A stretch of 64,000 nt of DNA from Chroococcidiopsis sp. CCMEE 29 (GTDB taxonomy: Bacteria; Cyanobacteriota; Cyanobacteriia; Cyanobacteriales; Chroococcidiopsidaceae), in assembly GCF_023558375.1 (NCBI RefSeq), contig NZ_CP083761.1:3916001-3980000 (forward strand). The letters run 5' to 3'. The notes under the pieces are model-generated. The model did no database searches. It was not told where the DNA came from and was given only the letters and a program-made list of their open reading frames with translations. The stretch's first letter is position 1, and each line of letters begins with the position of its first letter. Made by a program: the position numbers and the translations under genes. Below are positions 43,191 through 53,000 of the stretch, one piece after another.

Positions 43191-43898
43191 ATGCTAAATT
43201 ATAACCCCCTACAGTATTTCCCCTCGGCCGAGGAGCTACCTGATGCAGACGACACCCCTGTGGATAATGAACTGCAAATTCTGGTTCCTACTTTACTAAG
43301 AGCAATCTTGTCTTGGCTGTGGGCAGAGCGAACCGACTGGTTCTTTGGAGTCAATATGGGTGTTTATTACGACCCTAAAGCATCAGCAATTGTGCCGAAT
43401 GGCTTTCTCAGTCTTGGCGTAGAGCGACGTAAAGGGGAACGGGGACGGCTTTCATATGTGTTGTGGGAAGAAAATAATGTAGTTCCCCAGTTAGTCATAG
43501 AATTTGTTTCCCGAACTTATGGGCAAGAGTATGGTGACAAGTTAGCGTTATATGCCCATCTAGGCGTGTTGTACTACGTGGTTTATAACCCGCAATACTG
43601 GAAGCGGGACAAGCACGAACCATTTGAGTTGTACCGTCTAGAGGAAGGTAAGTATGTTCGGCTCCAGGAGGAACCCGTGTGGCTGCCAGAAATTGGTTTA
43701 GGAATTGGTCGAGGACTGGGGAGCTTTGAGGGGTGGAATCGTGGGTGGTTGTACTGGTATGACCAACAAGGAAGTAGGTTTCTATCACCTGAGGAACGGA
43801 TGGAACAAGCGGAGCAAAGGGCACAACAAGAGCGGCAAATGAGAGAAGAGTTAATTGCCAGGTTGCGAGAACGAGGTATTGATCCCGACTCTATCTAG
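43191..43898 (+). CDS. Uma2-family (DUF820) restriction-endonuclease-like protein
   Basis: Third DUF820 gene, 235 residues from ATG 43191. MLNYNPLQYFPSAEELPDAD, then RAILSWLWAERTDWFFGVNM with GVYYDPKASAIVPNGFLSLG, VPQLVIEFVSRTYGQEYGDK (nuclease-like E-x-x core) and YAHLGVLYYVVYNPQYW, with a helical Glu/Arg-rich end EQAEQRAQQERQMREELIAR. The open frame extends 49 codons upstream, but that part overlaps the PEP-utilising gene and lacks typical residues. Function unknown. Confidence 0.88.
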   Translation: MLNYNPLQYFPSAEELPDADDTPVDNELQILVPTLLRAILSWLWAERTDWFFGVNMGVYYDPKASAIVPNGFLSLGVERRKGERGRLSYVLWEENNVVPQLVIEFVSRTYGQEYGDKLALYAHLGVLYYVVYNPQYWKRDKHEPFELYRLEEGKYVRLQEEPVWLPEIGLGIGRGLGSFEGWNRGWLYWYDQQGSRFLSPEERMEQAEQRAQQERQMREELIARLRERGIDPDSI

Positions 43899-43936
43899 GA
43901 AATCTGAAATCTGAAGGTTAAGTAAGCTCAAAGCCT

Positions 43937-44797
43937 TCATTGCTTCAGTAAGGAAACTGGATCTTCGGCTACCCAACCTAATTGGGAAGCATAGCGCACT
44001 TCAAAATGCAGATGCGGTTGATTTGAAGTTGGTGTTCCGGTGGAACCCACCGTTCCGAGCAAGTCTCTCTGTTTGACCTTTTGACCCGCTTTTACTGCAA
44101 TAGTCTGCAAGTGGGCGTAACGGCTTTGTCGTCCCCCCTGATGATTAACCACAACTAAATTTCCATAACTTCCTTGCTCACCAGCGAACGCCACCGTTCC
44201 TGCACCGACTGTCTGTACTGGAGTTCCAGCGGCTGCTAATAAATCCAAGCCGCTATGGAAGAAAACTTTACCTGTATTAGGATTAATCTGCCAACCATAG
44301 CCTAAAGCCACAGTCGCGACAGTAGGCAAAGGGTATCCGGCTAGCTCACCTGGGTTAGGAGTTACAGGACGCTCTGGCGACCAATTCACTCCTGGCACAA
44401 ATACCACTTTGGGCGCTGTTTGACAGCCATTAACCTCGAACACAACGTCGGCACGAACTTTGTAATTTGCTGCTACCTGTCGCCAAGTTTGACCAGCAGG
44501 AACTTCCACGCGGATACCGTTATAAGGAGGAATCAAAATTTCACTGCCAACAGCGACCGTTCCGTCCCGCAAAGCCGGATTCATTCCCATTAGGGTAGCT
44601 GGGATGAGATTGTATTGTTGTGCTATGCTCTCCAAGGTTTCACCCGGAGCAACTTTGTGACGAGTCAGGCGAGATAGTGCTGGCAAAGGACAAGCCGCAG
44701 CAGAGCTGTTGGAGGGGGCAGGATTAGCTTGGGAGGCTATTGGCACAACTAAGGTCATCAGTGTCGAGAGCAAGAGTAGCCAGCAGCTTGAATTCAT
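43937..44797 (-). CDS. LysM and M23 peptidase protein
   Basis: Secreted peptidoglycan-targeting protein, 286 residues. Signal peptide MNSSCWLLLLSTLMTLVVPI; one LysM domain HKVAPGETLESIAQQYNLIP at about residues 48-90 and a weaker second VEVPAGQTWRQVAANYKVRA (about 97-140); M23 endopeptidase domain with GKVFFHSGLDLLAAAGTPVQ (HxxxD) and QPHLHFEVR (HxH, about 263). The first start codon in the open frame (44845) would add HSSLLTPHVSG, which comes from a repeat, so the ATG at 44797 is preferred. Cleavage of cross-links is likely; the zinc ligands all seem present. Confidence 0.92.
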   Translation of the reverse strand: MNSSCWLLLLSTLMTLVVPIASQANPAPSNSSAAACPLPALSRLTRHKVAPGETLESIAQQYNLIPATLMGMNPALRDGTVAVGSEILIPPYNGIRVEVPAGQTWRQVAANYKVRADVVFEVNGCQTAPKVVFVPGVNWSPERPVTPNPGELAGYPLPTVATVALGYGWQINPNTGKVFFHSGLDLLAAAGTPVQTVGAGTVAFAGEQGSYGNLVVVNHQGGRQSRYAHLQTIAVKAGQKVKQRDLLGTVGSTGTPTSNQPHLHFEVRYASQLGWVAEDPVSLLKQ

Positions 44798-44807
44798 GCC
44801 ACTGACG

Positions 44808-44832
44808 TGAGGAGTGAGGAGTGAGGAGTGCG
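44808..44832. repeat. STRR repeat (gaggagtgaggagtgagga)
   Basis: Short tandem heptamer-like repeat just upstream of the LysM/M23 gene. It creates an open but probably untranslated upstream extension of that gene. Confidence 0.65.
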
Positions 44833-44978
44833 CCGTTCGCCTCATGATAGTTGCGAGTGGGTTAGGGTTGACTAGCGATCGCTTACTTTAGCCTTAAATT
44901 TATCAACTCACTCACTGAGCGCTTGATTACACTTAGAAGTTAGCATCTACTTTGCTTTTATTTAGGTGTAAAAATATT

Positions 44979-46190
44979 ATGGCTTTATCGTTAAAGAAGC
45001 TGGCATTTTCACTGGTTTTACTGGCGATCGGTGGTGGTGCAGGATTATGGGGCAGTCGCTATCTACCATTAGAGAATAATCGCTCGTTTGAGCAGCTAAA
45101 AACAATGCCAGTCACGGTGCCGCCAGCGCCTATACAAAATCCGTCTGCGGAAGCTAGCGGCATGAGTGAGAACGACGATCGCAACTTTATTGCCGCAGCA
45201 GTAGAGCAAGTGGGACCAGCGGTAGTCAGAATTAATGCCACACGCAAGGTTGCAAATCAACTTCCCGAAGCGTTTAATAATCCTCTATTGCGCCGATTCT
45301 TTGGTTCAGAACGACCGATGCCAGAAGAACGAATTGAACGTGGTACAGGTTCTGGATTTATTTTAAGTCAGGATGGGCAGCTACTCACTAACGCCCATGT
45401 GGTAGCAGATACCGACACAGTGCAAGTTACCCTCAAAGATGGTCGGAGTTTTGGTGGCAAGGTTATAGGGGTAGATCCAGTCACTGATGTAGCAGTGGTG
45501 AAAATCAGAGCTAAAAACTTGCCAATTGTGAAGCTGGGCAACTCAAAAAACTTGGTACCAGGACAATGGGCGATCGCGATTGGAAATCCTCTTGGGTTGG
45601 ACAACACAGTGACAGTTGGCATTATCAGTGCCACAGATCGTTCTAGCGCTCAAGTGGGTGTTCCAGACAAACGGGTTAACTTTATCCAGACTGATGCTGC
45701 TATTAACCCCGGTAACTCTGGCGGTCCGCTCTTAAATGCCAGAGGCGAGGTGATTGGCGTTAACACTGCGATTCGAGCAGATGCTCAGGGTCTCGGTTTC
45801 GCTATCCCAATTGAAACTGCAGCCCGCATAGCCAATCAGCTTTTTAACAAAGGGCAGGTTAAGCATCCCTTCTTAGGTATTCAAATGGTAGACCTTACTC
45901 CTGCCACAAAAGCAGAAATCAATCAGGAAACAGACTTAAACATCAAGCAGGACACCGGTGTTTTGATTGTGCGAGTTATGGAAAAATCACCGTCAGCCCA
46001 GGCAGGCTTGCAAGCTGGTGATATTATCCAAAAAATTGACGGCAGATCAGTTAGGAAGGCTTCTGAAGTTCAAGAACGAGTGGAATCCAGTGAAGTTGGG
46101 GCAGTATTGCAAATCGAAGTGAATCGCAATGGTCAAATTCACACCCTAAATGTCAAGCCAGGAGCTTTGCCGGTTGATAAGCTAGGGTAG
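44979..46190 (+). CDS. HtrA/Deg-type serine protease with PDZ domain
   Basis: Trypsin-fold envelope protease for damaged proteins, in the HhoA/HhoB/HtrA group of cyanobacteria. N-terminal membrane anchor KLAFSLVLLAIGGGAGLWGS. The triad: His in LTNAHVVADTDT, Asp in GVDPVTDVAVVKI and Ser in INPGNSGGPLLNARGEVIGV. A PDZ domain follows: VMEKSPSAQAGLQAGDIIQK (about residues 325-345). Length 403 aa from ATG 44979; a TTG at 44952 is possible. No partner gene nearby; redundancy with other Deg proteases is usual. Confidence 0.94.
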   Translation: MALSLKKLAFSLVLLAIGGGAGLWGSRYLPLENNRSFEQLKTMPVTVPPAPIQNPSAEASGMSENDDRNFIAAAVEQVGPAVVRINATRKVANQLPEAFNNPLLRRFFGSERPMPEERIERGTGSGFILSQDGQLLTNAHVVADTDTVQVTLKDGRSFGGKVIGVDPVTDVAVVKIRAKNLPIVKLGNSKNLVPGQWAIAIGNPLGLDNTVTVGIISATDRSSAQVGVPDKRVNFIQTDAAINPGNSGGPLLNARGEVIGVNTAIRADAQGLGFAIPIETAARIANQLFNKGQVKHPFLGIQMVDLTPATKAEINQETDLNIKQDTGVLIVRVMEKSPSAQAGLQAGDIIQKIDGRSVRKASEVQERVESSEVGAVLQIEVNRNGQIHTLNVKPGALPVDKLG

Positions 46191-46226
46191 GGAATCTCGA
46201 TCAAAGCATCAAATAGGAGAAAATTA

Positions 46227-46442
46227 ATGGCTGACCAATTCAAAAAAGGTGACAAAGTGGAGTGGAAAACTTCACAAGGCAAAACTACAGGCGAAGTGAA
46301 AAAGAAGCTCACCTCACCTACAGATATCAAAGGACATCATGTAGCCGCTTCGGAAGATAACCCGGAATATCTCGTTGAGAGCGATAAAACAGGAAAACAA
46401 GCTGCTCATAAGCCTGATTCACTCAAAAAAGTGGAAGAGTAA
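46227..46442 (+). CDS. DUF2945 (HVA1/Tudor-like) small protein
   Basis: A 71-residue basic protein: FKKGDKVEWKTSQGKTTGEV, then KKKLTSPTDIKGHHVAASED and PEYLVESDKTGKQAAHKPDS. This is the DUF2945 family, a Tudor/SH3-like beta-barrel. Function unknown. ATG at 46227, preceded by AGGAGAA at a good distance. It follows the protease gene by 36 bp on the same strand. Confidence 0.88.
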   Translation: MADQFKKGDKVEWKTSQGKTTGEVKKKLTSPTDIKGHHVAASEDNPEYLVESDKTGKQAAHKPDSLKKVEE

Positions 46443-46468
46443 TCTAGAAAATGAGTAATGGTAGTGAA

Positions 46469-47797
46469 CTACTCTAATGCTCTCACTGCCGCCTGGTATC
46501 GCTCTTCAATATCCTTTTTATCAAATTCCTCCGCCACTCTCTCATGGCTGCCATTTTTAATCATGTTGGCATGACGCAGAAGTACTGTGCGGTCTCTGTT
46601 GTTACGAGTGTAGGGAGCGATCGCGGCGATCGTCTCCAGTAATCGAATTGTCACTGCTACATCTGAGCTGCCGTACTGTCGAATTTGGTTAAAAGCAGCA
46701 TCAGTTAGCTCCGCAAACGTCACAGGCTCAACAATCACACGCAGAATATTATCTTCGTCGTAACGCTGGGGAGATGGAAAATCTCTTTGGGCTAGGTGGG
46801 ACAACCCAACGCTAAGTCGGTCTATACACCTGATCGCGGTAAACGGATCGTTGATACTAGGAGAGATGGCGCGGATAGCTATCTCAACCAACTGATTGAT
46901 TGGAAACTCTACATCCTGCTGCTCAGTACGTTCATTGCCCAGAATGAAGGCATCGTTGAGCTGCTCGGTAAGTTTCCGATTCACACGTTCTCCAGGCCAG
47001 ACTATGACCAAATCGCTGTCTTGAACAACAAACTTTCCTGGACGATATTTGAGACGCAGGAGGAGCTTGTGCTTACGGGCGATCTTCATCAATTTTTCGT
47101 CCTCAATCGCTTGTAGATAACCACTGTCACTGGCTTTAATCGGGCAAGCTTGGGAGTTGAAACCTGCTGGGATTTCTACAACCTGCCGCTTCTGTTCGGC
47201 TAACCCATGTCCGATCTTTTCGGGAAACAGCCGCTCAATGGTATCTTCTAGCTCGGCACTAACGCTAGAGATCACGTGTGAAGCCTGAATCAAGGTTGAT
47301 GCGTGATGAATAAAGTAGATCAGTACGCCAATGCTAGCGATCGCCAGCACCATACCAAACGTAACTGAGAGTTGGGGTACAAATCTGTCATATCCATCTC
47401 CATCTCCACGAATTGTCCGTAGTACAAGCAGGCAGTAGGTGAAGGTGGCGATGAATGTGCCAAGAACAATCTGATTGCCCGTGTCCTGCATAAAGTTACG
47501 CAGTATACGGGGACCAAACTGTGAAGAAGCAAGCTGGAGTGCGACAATTGTGATCGAGAAAACAGTACCGGCAACGGTAATCATTGAACCAGCTACGGCT
47601 GAAAGCACCGCTCGCGCACCATCCGTTCCACCAGTGTAGAGCCAGCCCAATCCCTCAATCGGTCCAGATAAGCCTGCCCGGTCAAGCGTCAGCATGATGA
47701 ACGCCAGCGCGATCGCTACGACCGCCATCAGTGTTGGTACGAACCAGTAGCTAGAGTGTAGGGAGTCCCACACTTTGCTCAGCTTGGTGTTGTCCAT
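46469..47797 (-). CDS. DUF2254 membrane protein
   Basis: Predicted inner-membrane protein of 442 residues. Hydrophobic segments lie at about residues 17-38, 60-92, 110-130 and 140-165 (for example FVPTLMAVVAIALAFIMLTL). The soluble part from about 170 has CPIKASDSGYLQAIEDEKLM, VWPGERVNRKL and the conserved ISPSINDPFTAIRCIDRL. The family is widespread, of unknown function. It overlaps the upstream mechanosensitive-channel gene by one base, so both are likely in one transcript and may act together. Confidence 0.88.
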   Translation of the reverse strand: MDNTKLSKVWDSLHSSYWFVPTLMAVVAIALAFIMLTLDRAGLSGPIEGLGWLYTGGTDGARAVLSAVAGSMITVAGTVFSITIVALQLASSQFGPRILRNFMQDTGNQIVLGTFIATFTYCLLVLRTIRGDGDGYDRFVPQLSVTFGMVLAIASIGVLIYFIHHASTLIQASHVISSVSAELEDTIERLFPEKIGHGLAEQKRQVVEIPAGFNSQACPIKASDSGYLQAIEDEKLMKIARKHKLLLRLKYRPGKFVVQDSDLVIVWPGERVNRKLTEQLNDAFILGNERTEQQDVEFPINQLVEIAIRAISPSINDPFTAIRCIDRLSVGLSHLAQRDFPSPQRYDEDNILRVIVEPVTFAELTDAAFNQIRQYGSSDVAVTIRLLETIAAIAPYTRNNRDRTVLLRHANMIKNGSHERVAEEFDKKDIEERYQAAVRALE

Positions 47798-48822
47798 CAG
47801 TCATCGTTTGCTGTTTGATCGCGGTTGTTGTTGCTTTCACTGCCATTTCTTTGCGCTCGCATCTCGGCAATTCTCCTGAGTGCATCACTGATGCCGCGTG
47901 GCTTTGGTACTTCCTTTTTCCCAGCAGGCCATCCTTCACGTTGACGCCCGCGATCGCCATCTGTTTCCTCTGTCTGGTCGTGAAAGAGAATTTGTTGGGT
48001 TGGGAAGGGCAGGTCAATGCCGTTGGTAACCAGCTTATTCTTGATTGCAGTCAGCACTTGATCTCGCGCATCGAGACTATCTGCCCGTCGGGGTGGTTTA
48101 ATCCACCATCGAGCGCGGATGTTCACGGTACTTTCAGCAAGTTCTACGACTAGCACGTCAGGAGCCGGATCTTGTAACACATCATCCACGCTATGGATCG
48201 CTTCCAACATTAACTCCTTTGCCCGATTAATATCGTCGCCGTAGCCTATCCCAACATCATACTCAAGTCGGCGGTTCTCAAAAGCGGTGTTAACAGTCAC
48301 CGAATTCGTGAAAAGTTCAGAGTTCGGAATGACAATGCGACGGCCATCATAAGTCCTGATTGTCGTGGCTCGTGTTTCGATATTTTCAACTGTGCCCTCA
48401 AAGTCTTTAAATACGATCTGATCGTCGATCCGAAAAGGCTCCGTTAATAAAATCAGGATACCAGCTAGGAAGTTCTGGAGGATGTCGCGGAACGCAAAGC
48501 CGATCGCTACACCACTGATTCCCAGCAACTGAATTAAATCTCCTGCTCTGAACGTCGGTATAACAATCGATAATGCTATAAATAAACCGACTAAAATTAC
48601 AATTCCTTGGGACAAACGTCCAAGTACCAACCCCAGATTCCGCGCCTGCCGATGCCTGCGGGTAAGGCGCTTGACCAGCAATTTAAACCACCGCGCAGCG
48701 AAAAAAAACAGTGCAAAGACAATTAATGCCAATACAATATTTGGCAGTAAGATGATAGCTCCGTTGATCATTCCTTGGACTTTATTCCACACTGGTCCTA
48801 CTGATGTCTCAGGATTCATCAC
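47797..48822 (-). CDS. MscS-family mechanosensitive channel
   Basis: Small-conductance-type channel, 341 residues. Three to four hydrophobic segments near the N-terminus (ILLPNIVLALIVFALFFFAA and GIVILVGLFIALSIVIPTF), then the Gly/Ala pore helix GDLIQLLGISGVAIGFAFRD (about residues 92-112), the beta domain FRIDDQIVFKDFEGTVENIE and TTIRTYDGRRIVIPNSELFT, and the vestibule domain to about 270, with a charged tail. It opens under membrane tension. The DUF2254 gene follows with a one-base overlap. The ATG at 48822 is a good start. Confidence 0.93.
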   Translation of the reverse strand: MMNPETSVGPVWNKVQGMINGAIILLPNIVLALIVFALFFFAARWFKLLVKRLTRRHRQARNLGLVLGRLSQGIVILVGLFIALSIVIPTFRAGDLIQLLGISGVAIGFAFRDILQNFLAGILILLTEPFRIDDQIVFKDFEGTVENIETRATTIRTYDGRRIVIPNSELFTNSVTVNTAFENRRLEYDVGIGYGDDINRAKELMLEAIHSVDDVLQDPAPDVLVVELAESTVNIRARWWIKPPRRADSLDARDQVLTAIKNKLVTNGIDLPFPTQQILFHDQTEETDGDRGRQREGWPAGKKEVPKPRGISDALRRIAEMRAQRNGSESNNNRDQTANDD

Positions 48823-49078
48823 ACCTCTTTTTACTTTTAAACAGAAGTAGATATTAATGGAAGTTGAATAAATTAAACTCTACCTCAGGTTAGTAAGTTA
48901 TTCCCGATACTTCAAAAGCAGTAAGAGTTTCAATCAAATATCTCAGCAAAACAAACTTATACCAAAGCTAAATTGATAAAAAACTATTAAATAGTCCTCT
49001 CATAAAAAATATTATTTAACATAATCTTTGCTCTTTGCGTTAACTTAGAAAAAGAGTTCGATTCATACATAGACAGAT
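48823..49078. other. Divergent spacer between the MscS-like and SLH genes
   Basis: AT-rich, 256 bp, probably with promoters in both directions. I see no conserved operator or repeat. Confidence 0.4.
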
Positions 49079-49426
49079 ATGGTACCCCAGTTGCTTGTGC
49101 GTTCTTGCTCTTTTTGTTTGGTAGCGGTTGCTTCCAGCTTGACTTTAGCCATCAGTCCTGTCCATGCCCAGACAGTTGAACCACTAGAGCAGCCATCTTC
49201 CCCTGGATCTAACTCAATTCCTGATACCCAGCAGTTGATCCGACGCGAACAAGCACCACTGCCTCTCGATCAGGTTTATCAGTTACCGATTGAGCAATTT
49301 GAACCACCATTTGCAGATGTGCCAACGAATCACTGGGCATATGAAGCAGTGACGCGGGTATTCTATGGTGGTATTGTCAGAGGCTATCCTGCATCACCTA
49401 ATTTCTCTCAGCCAAATCCTCAGTGA
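49079..49426 (+). CDS. Short exported SLH-domain protein
   Basis: A 115-residue protein with signal peptide (VRSCSFCLVAVASSLTLAIS, cleaved near VHAQT), an acidic linker, and a single SLH-like motif FADVPTNHWAYEAVTRVFYG then GIVRGYPASPNFSQPNPQ. The SLH part ends before the usual GYPDGTF-RPxxxxTR repeat completes, so it may be a shortened form of a larger SLH protein or an adaptor. Start ATG at 49079. The next gene, for a SUI1 protein, starts 5 bp later. Cell-wall location is inferred from the domain. Confidence 0.7.
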   Translation: MVPQLLVRSCSFCLVAVASSLTLAISPVHAQTVEPLEQPSSPGSNSIPDTQQLIRREQAPLPLDQVYQLPIEQFEPPFADVPTNHWAYEAVTRVFYGGIVRGYPASPNFSQPNPQ

Positions 49427-49431
49427 CACTT

Positions 49432-49797
49432 ATGGCAGCTGCAAATCGTAAGTCCTCTGACACTAACAAATCCTCTGAAGACCGAGTTATCTACCGAGAA
49501 TTTGGTAATGATAACTCGGCTGCTTTGGAACGGGCGGTTCCAGAACTGCCTCTTTCGCAGCAAAATCTCCGAGTGCAAGCTTCCCGCAAGGGACGCAAAG
49601 GTAAAACTGTAACGGTGATTACTGGATTTCAAGCAAAGCCAGAAACTTTGGCAGCCCTACTGAAACAACTGAAAACTCAGTGTGGTACTGGTGGCACAGT
49701 TAAGGAAAACGAAATTGAAATTCAGGGCGATCATAAGCAGAAGCTGGTGCAGATTCTAACTCAACTAGGTTACAAAGCTAAAATCAGCGGTGGCTAA
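49432..49797 (+). CDS. SUI1/eIF1-family translation factor (YciH-like)
   Basis: Bacterial homologue of eukaryotic eIF1, which in E. coli (YciH) discriminates against non-canonical initiation. From ATG 49432: MAAANRKSSDTNKSSEDRVI, RVQASRKGRKGKTVTVITGF (the basic eIF1 patch, about residues 55-75), AALLKQLKTQCGTGGTVKEN and EIQGDHKQKLVQILTQLGYK, the complete fold. 121 aa. A GTG at 49423 overlaps the SLH stop; the ATG with its GCA second codon is preferred. Confidence 0.92.
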   Translation: MAAANRKSSDTNKSSEDRVIYREFGNDNSAALERAVPELPLSQQNLRVQASRKGRKGKTVTVITGFQAKPETLAALLKQLKTQCGTGGTVKENEIEIQGDHKQKLVQILTQLGYKAKISGG

Positions 49798-49932
49798 GCA
49801 CTAGCTTGATCTATCTGAATAGTGATGTAATTTACCCCGCTGCCATGCAATCTTTAGTATAAGTATGTTGACCGTCTGTAAGTACCTTAGTCACAGGTCA
49901 ACTTAAGTTGGATCTGAAAAGGAGTTTTAATT

Positions 49933-50094
49933 ATGGATATTATTCGGCTTATATGTGCTATCTTTTTGCCCCCTCTTGGTGTCTTCTTGCAAGTAGGTTT
50001 CGGCACAGACTTTTGGATCAATGTCCTCTTAACGCTTCTCGGCTATATTCCTGGGATTGTTCATGCTGTATGGATAATCTTGTCTAAAAGATAG
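49933..50094 (+). CDS. YqaE/Pmp3-family small membrane peptide
   Basis: A 53-residue two-helix membrane peptide: MDIIRLICAIFLPPLGVFLQ then VGFGTDFWINVLLTLLGYIP and GIVHAVWIILSKR. The PPLGVFLQ-x(n)-INxxLTLLGYIPGIxHA pattern is the Pmp3/YqaE signature, a family that protects membranes under salt or pH stress. A GGAGTTTTAA ribosome site lies 8 bases upstream. It is short and stands alone between the SUI1 gene and the dienelactone hydrolase gene. Confidence 0.92.
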   Translation: MDIIRLICAIFLPPLGVFLQVGFGTDFWINVLLTLLGYIPGIVHAVWIILSKR

Positions 50095-50217
50095 GAGTCA
50101 ATTTATAGGAATCAATTCGCCACACTGCTGGAACGCTAATTTTGAAAGCGTCTCTAGAGTGATGGCAGAAATTTTCTATTCAACCTTTAGATTTTCTAGG
50201 TTTTCTTCGCTCATTTG

Positions 50218-51018
50218 CTAAGGTTTCTTAAACTGAAAGATCTCAGCAAAAAATTGCTGCATATCTTGCCACGATCGCCTGTCAGCTACTTGATTGTAAG
50301 CCACACCCTTAGATGGCTCATTTCCAGCTTCAGGATTGGTGAAACTGTGGACAGCATCGCCATAAGCTACCAGTTGCCAATCAACTTCTGCCTGAGTCAT
50401 TTCCTCGCCAAAGGCTAAAACTTGCTCCGGTGGTACTAGCGGATCGTTGGCACCATGCAGTACAAGTACCTTACCCTTGATATTTTTGGCATCACCGGGG
50501 TTAGGCGTGTCGAGGTTGCCGTGAAAGCTCACTACACCCGCTAAATTAGCTCCGCTACGTGCCAATTCTAAGACGGTGCCGCCACCGAAACAATATCCGA
50601 TCGCGGCGATGCGTTTGGTATCAGTTAGCTGATTTTTTTGTAAAACTTGCAACCCCGCGTTAGCGCGATCGCGCATCAGTTTTCTATCTGACCTGTAGAT
50701 TTTAGCTTGTGCTGCCGCCTCTTGATCGTTCTTTGGTCTGATACCCTTGCCATACATATCGATGGCAAAGGCAACATAACCAAGTTTTGCCAGCTGTTCG
50801 GCACGCTGCCTCACATAAGGTCCTACCCCCGTCCATTCATGCACAACCATCACGCCTGGACGCTGCCCTTTTATTTCGTCATCGTATGCCAAATAGCCTT
50901 CCAACACAGTGTTGCCATGCTTATATTCAACAGTTCGTGTCCGCACTTCTGCTTGTGCAGTGGTTGACAACAATAAGGTAACAATCGGAGCAATCAGGAA
51001 TGAGGGTAAGACTTTCAT
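50218..51018 (-). CDS. Exported dienelactone-hydrolase-family protein
   Basis: Alpha/beta-hydrolase of the DLH family. From ATG 51018: signal peptide MKVLPSFLIAPIVTLLLSTT, cleaved near AQAEV; then VMVVHEWTGVGPYVRQRAEQ, the nucleophile Cys in IAAIGYCFGGGTVLELA (about residue 142), VLHGANDPLVPPEQ and the His in YGDAVHSFTNPEAG, the Cys-Asp-His triad. 266 residues. Its natural substrate is unknown; the exported form suggests periplasmic or extracellular esters or lactones. A TTG at 51033 is a less likely start. Confidence 0.9.
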   Translation of the reverse strand: MKVLPSFLIAPIVTLLLSTTAQAEVRTRTVEYKHGNTVLEGYLAYDDEIKGQRPGVMVVHEWTGVGPYVRQRAEQLAKLGYVAFAIDMYGKGIRPKNDQEAAAQAKIYRSDRKLMRDRANAGLQVLQKNQLTDTKRIAAIGYCFGGGTVLELARSGANLAGVVSFHGNLDTPNPGDAKNIKGKVLVLHGANDPLVPPEQVLAFGEEMTQAEVDWQLVAYGDAVHSFTNPEAGNEPSKGVAYNQVADRRSWQDMQQFFAEIFQFKKP

Positions 51019-51075
51019 TTTGACGAAATGCAAGATTAATATCAGCAGCTTTCAGCTGGATTGTGTTTCATTACC

Positions 51076-52704
51076 CTAGCGTGTAGAGATGGACTGAACC
51101 ACACCCACTAACGCTTGAGCATCAGAACTAGCCAAGGACGGTGCTGTAAACAAACCAGCGTAAAGATTGGGTGACTGCTTTTGGGCAATCACTGGTAGAG
51201 CATGGCGGACATGGGCTGCCACTGCTACCGTCTTCACATCATATGTCTGAGTTGCCACCTTAGGATATAAGCCAATGCCAATGATTGGAACCAACAGGCA
51301 AACTGCAATAAAAATCTCACGCGGCTTAGCATCTCCCAGATATTCCTCAATGATCAATCCGGAATTCTCTTCACCGTAGAACACCTCTCGTAGCATTGAG
51401 AGCAAATAAATCGGAGTCAGAATCAAGCCAACTGCTGCCAGTAGCAAGACTACAAACTTAAATGTGGAACTGTAAGCATCACTAGTTGTAATCCCTAGAA
51501 ACACCGTCAATTCACCGACAAACCCACTCATCCCTGGCAAACCTAGAGAAGCCATCGAAGCAGCGGTGAACAGGGCAAACACTTTAGGCATTTGCTTCGC
51601 CATTCCACCCATTTTTTCCATTACCAAGGTATGGGTACGCTCATAGGTAACACCGGAGAGGAAGAATAGACTAGCCGCAATTAAGCCGTGGGAAACCATT
51701 TGCAGCACGGCACCGCCGATACCAAGATCTGTAAATGAGGCAATGCCAATCAAAACAAAGCCCATGTGAGCAATTGAAGAGTAGGCTAACCGCCGTTTGA
51801 GATTACCTTGGGCAAAGGCTGCAAAAGCACCATAGATGATGTTGACTATACCCAGAATGACTAGAACTGGCGCAAAGTAAATATGGGCATTGGGCAGCAT
51901 TTCAATATTCATGCGGATCAGCGCATAGCCACCCATTTTCAGCAACACCCCAGCCAAAATCATCGATACAGGAGCCGAAGCCTCACTGTGAGCGTCTGGC
52001 AGCCAAGTGTGCAGAGGGAAAATCGGCAACTTCACCCCGAAGGCAATCAATAACCCAGCATAAACTAGCATTTCAAAGGCTTTGGGATATTGCTTCAAGC
52101 CTAGGGAAGCCATGTCAAATGTGACGTTATCCCCATAGAAAGCCATCGCCAAGCCTGCTACCAAAATAAATATAGATGCTGCGGCAGTATAAAGAATAAA
52201 CTTAGTCGCTGCATAACGCCGATTAGAGCCTCCCCAGATGGAAATAAGCAGGTATACCGGCACTAACTCCAGTTCCCACATTAGGAAGAACAAGAGTATA
52301 TCTTGCGCGGCAAAGACACCAATCTGAGCGCTGTACATTGCCAGCATTAGGAAGTAAAACAAGCGCGGCTTGTTAGTAACGTTCCACGCCGCCAAGATTG
52401 CCAGAGTGGTAATTAAGCCCGTTAGAAGCACTAAAGGCAGTGACAAACCATCAACTGCCACTGACCAATTCAAACCCAGCTGCGGTACCCAAGGATAGCT
52501 TTCAGCCAGTTGGAAGGTAGAGTTTTGGAAATCGTAGTTGCGCCAAAAGGCATATACCATCAGTACAAAGTCCGCTATCCCCACTCCCAGCGCATACCAA
52601 CGGATAGTTTTGCTTTGCTGAGCAGGAATTAAGGGGATGACGAAGGCAGCCACCAGCGGCAACAAAATAATAGTAGTTAACCAGGGAAATTGAGTGCTAA
52701 TCAT
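51076..52704 (-). CDS. ndhD: NAD(P)H dehydrogenase subunit 4 (NdhD)
   Basis: Proton-pumping subunit of the cyanobacterial NDH-1 complex in the thylakoid membrane, for respiration and cyclic electron flow. Fourteen or so hydrophobic helices. Family landmarks: [20 protein letters not shown] start, [20 protein letters not shown], the Glu in [34 protein letters not shown] and the helix with [11 protein letters not shown], then [17 protein letters not shown]. The ATG at 52704 is preferred over one at 52740. Length 542 aa. Whether it is NdhD1 or NdhD2 is not decided; no ndhF is adjacent. Confidence 0.95.
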   Translation of the reverse strand: MISTQFPWLTTIILLPLVAAFVIPLIPAQQSKTIRWYALGVGIADFVLMVYAFWRNYDFQNSTFQLAESYPWVPQLGLNWSVAVDGLSLPLVLLTGLITTLAILAAWNVTNKPRLFYFLMLAMYSAQIGVFAAQDILLFFLMWELELVPVYLLISIWGGSNRRYAATKFILYTAAASIFILVAGLAMAFYGDNVTFDMASLGLKQYPKAFEMLVYAGLLIAFGVKLPIFPLHTWLPDAHSEASAPVSMILAGVLLKMGGYALIRMNIEMLPNAHIYFAPVLVILGIVNIIYGAFAAFAQGNLKRRLAYSSIAHMGFVLIGIASFTDLGIGGAVLQMVSHGLIAASLFFLSGVTYERTHTLVMEKMGGMAKQMPKVFALFTAASMASLGLPGMSGFVGELTVFLGITTSDAYSSTFKFVVLLLAAVGLILTPIYLLSMLREVFYGEENSGLIIEEYLGDAKPREIFIAVCLLVPIIGIGLYPKVATQTYDVKTVAVAAHVRHALPVIAQKQSPNLYAGLFTAPSLASSDAQALVGVVQSISTR

Positions 52705-52740
52705 CACTGGGAATAAATACCTATTACCTACGGAATACAT

Positions 52741-53000
52741 TATATTAACTTGTGTTAACTTTTGAAAAGGGGGTATTCATCAATAAAATCAGACCTTTAC
52801 CATATAACTGAGTATATATACCCAGCTACCAAGTTGATGCTGTTTTGCAGAAAATAAAGTTATGTTAAGTTGTGATGGTTAAAAAAACAGCAGCGATCAC
52901 CACTGTCATTAGCAGGAGTGAGGGGTTAGGGGTTAGGGGCGAGGAAGAGGACGCGGAGAATTTCTCCCCCTGCTCCCCCTGCTCCCTATTCCCCTAGTAG
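52741..53000. other. Spacer with STRR and polypyrimidine repeats
   Basis: At 52918-52996 it carries gaggggttaggggttagggg then ccccctgctccccctgctcc, the same families seen in frame in the P-ATPase and aminopeptidase genes. The rest is AT-rich, with no gene. Confidence 0.6.
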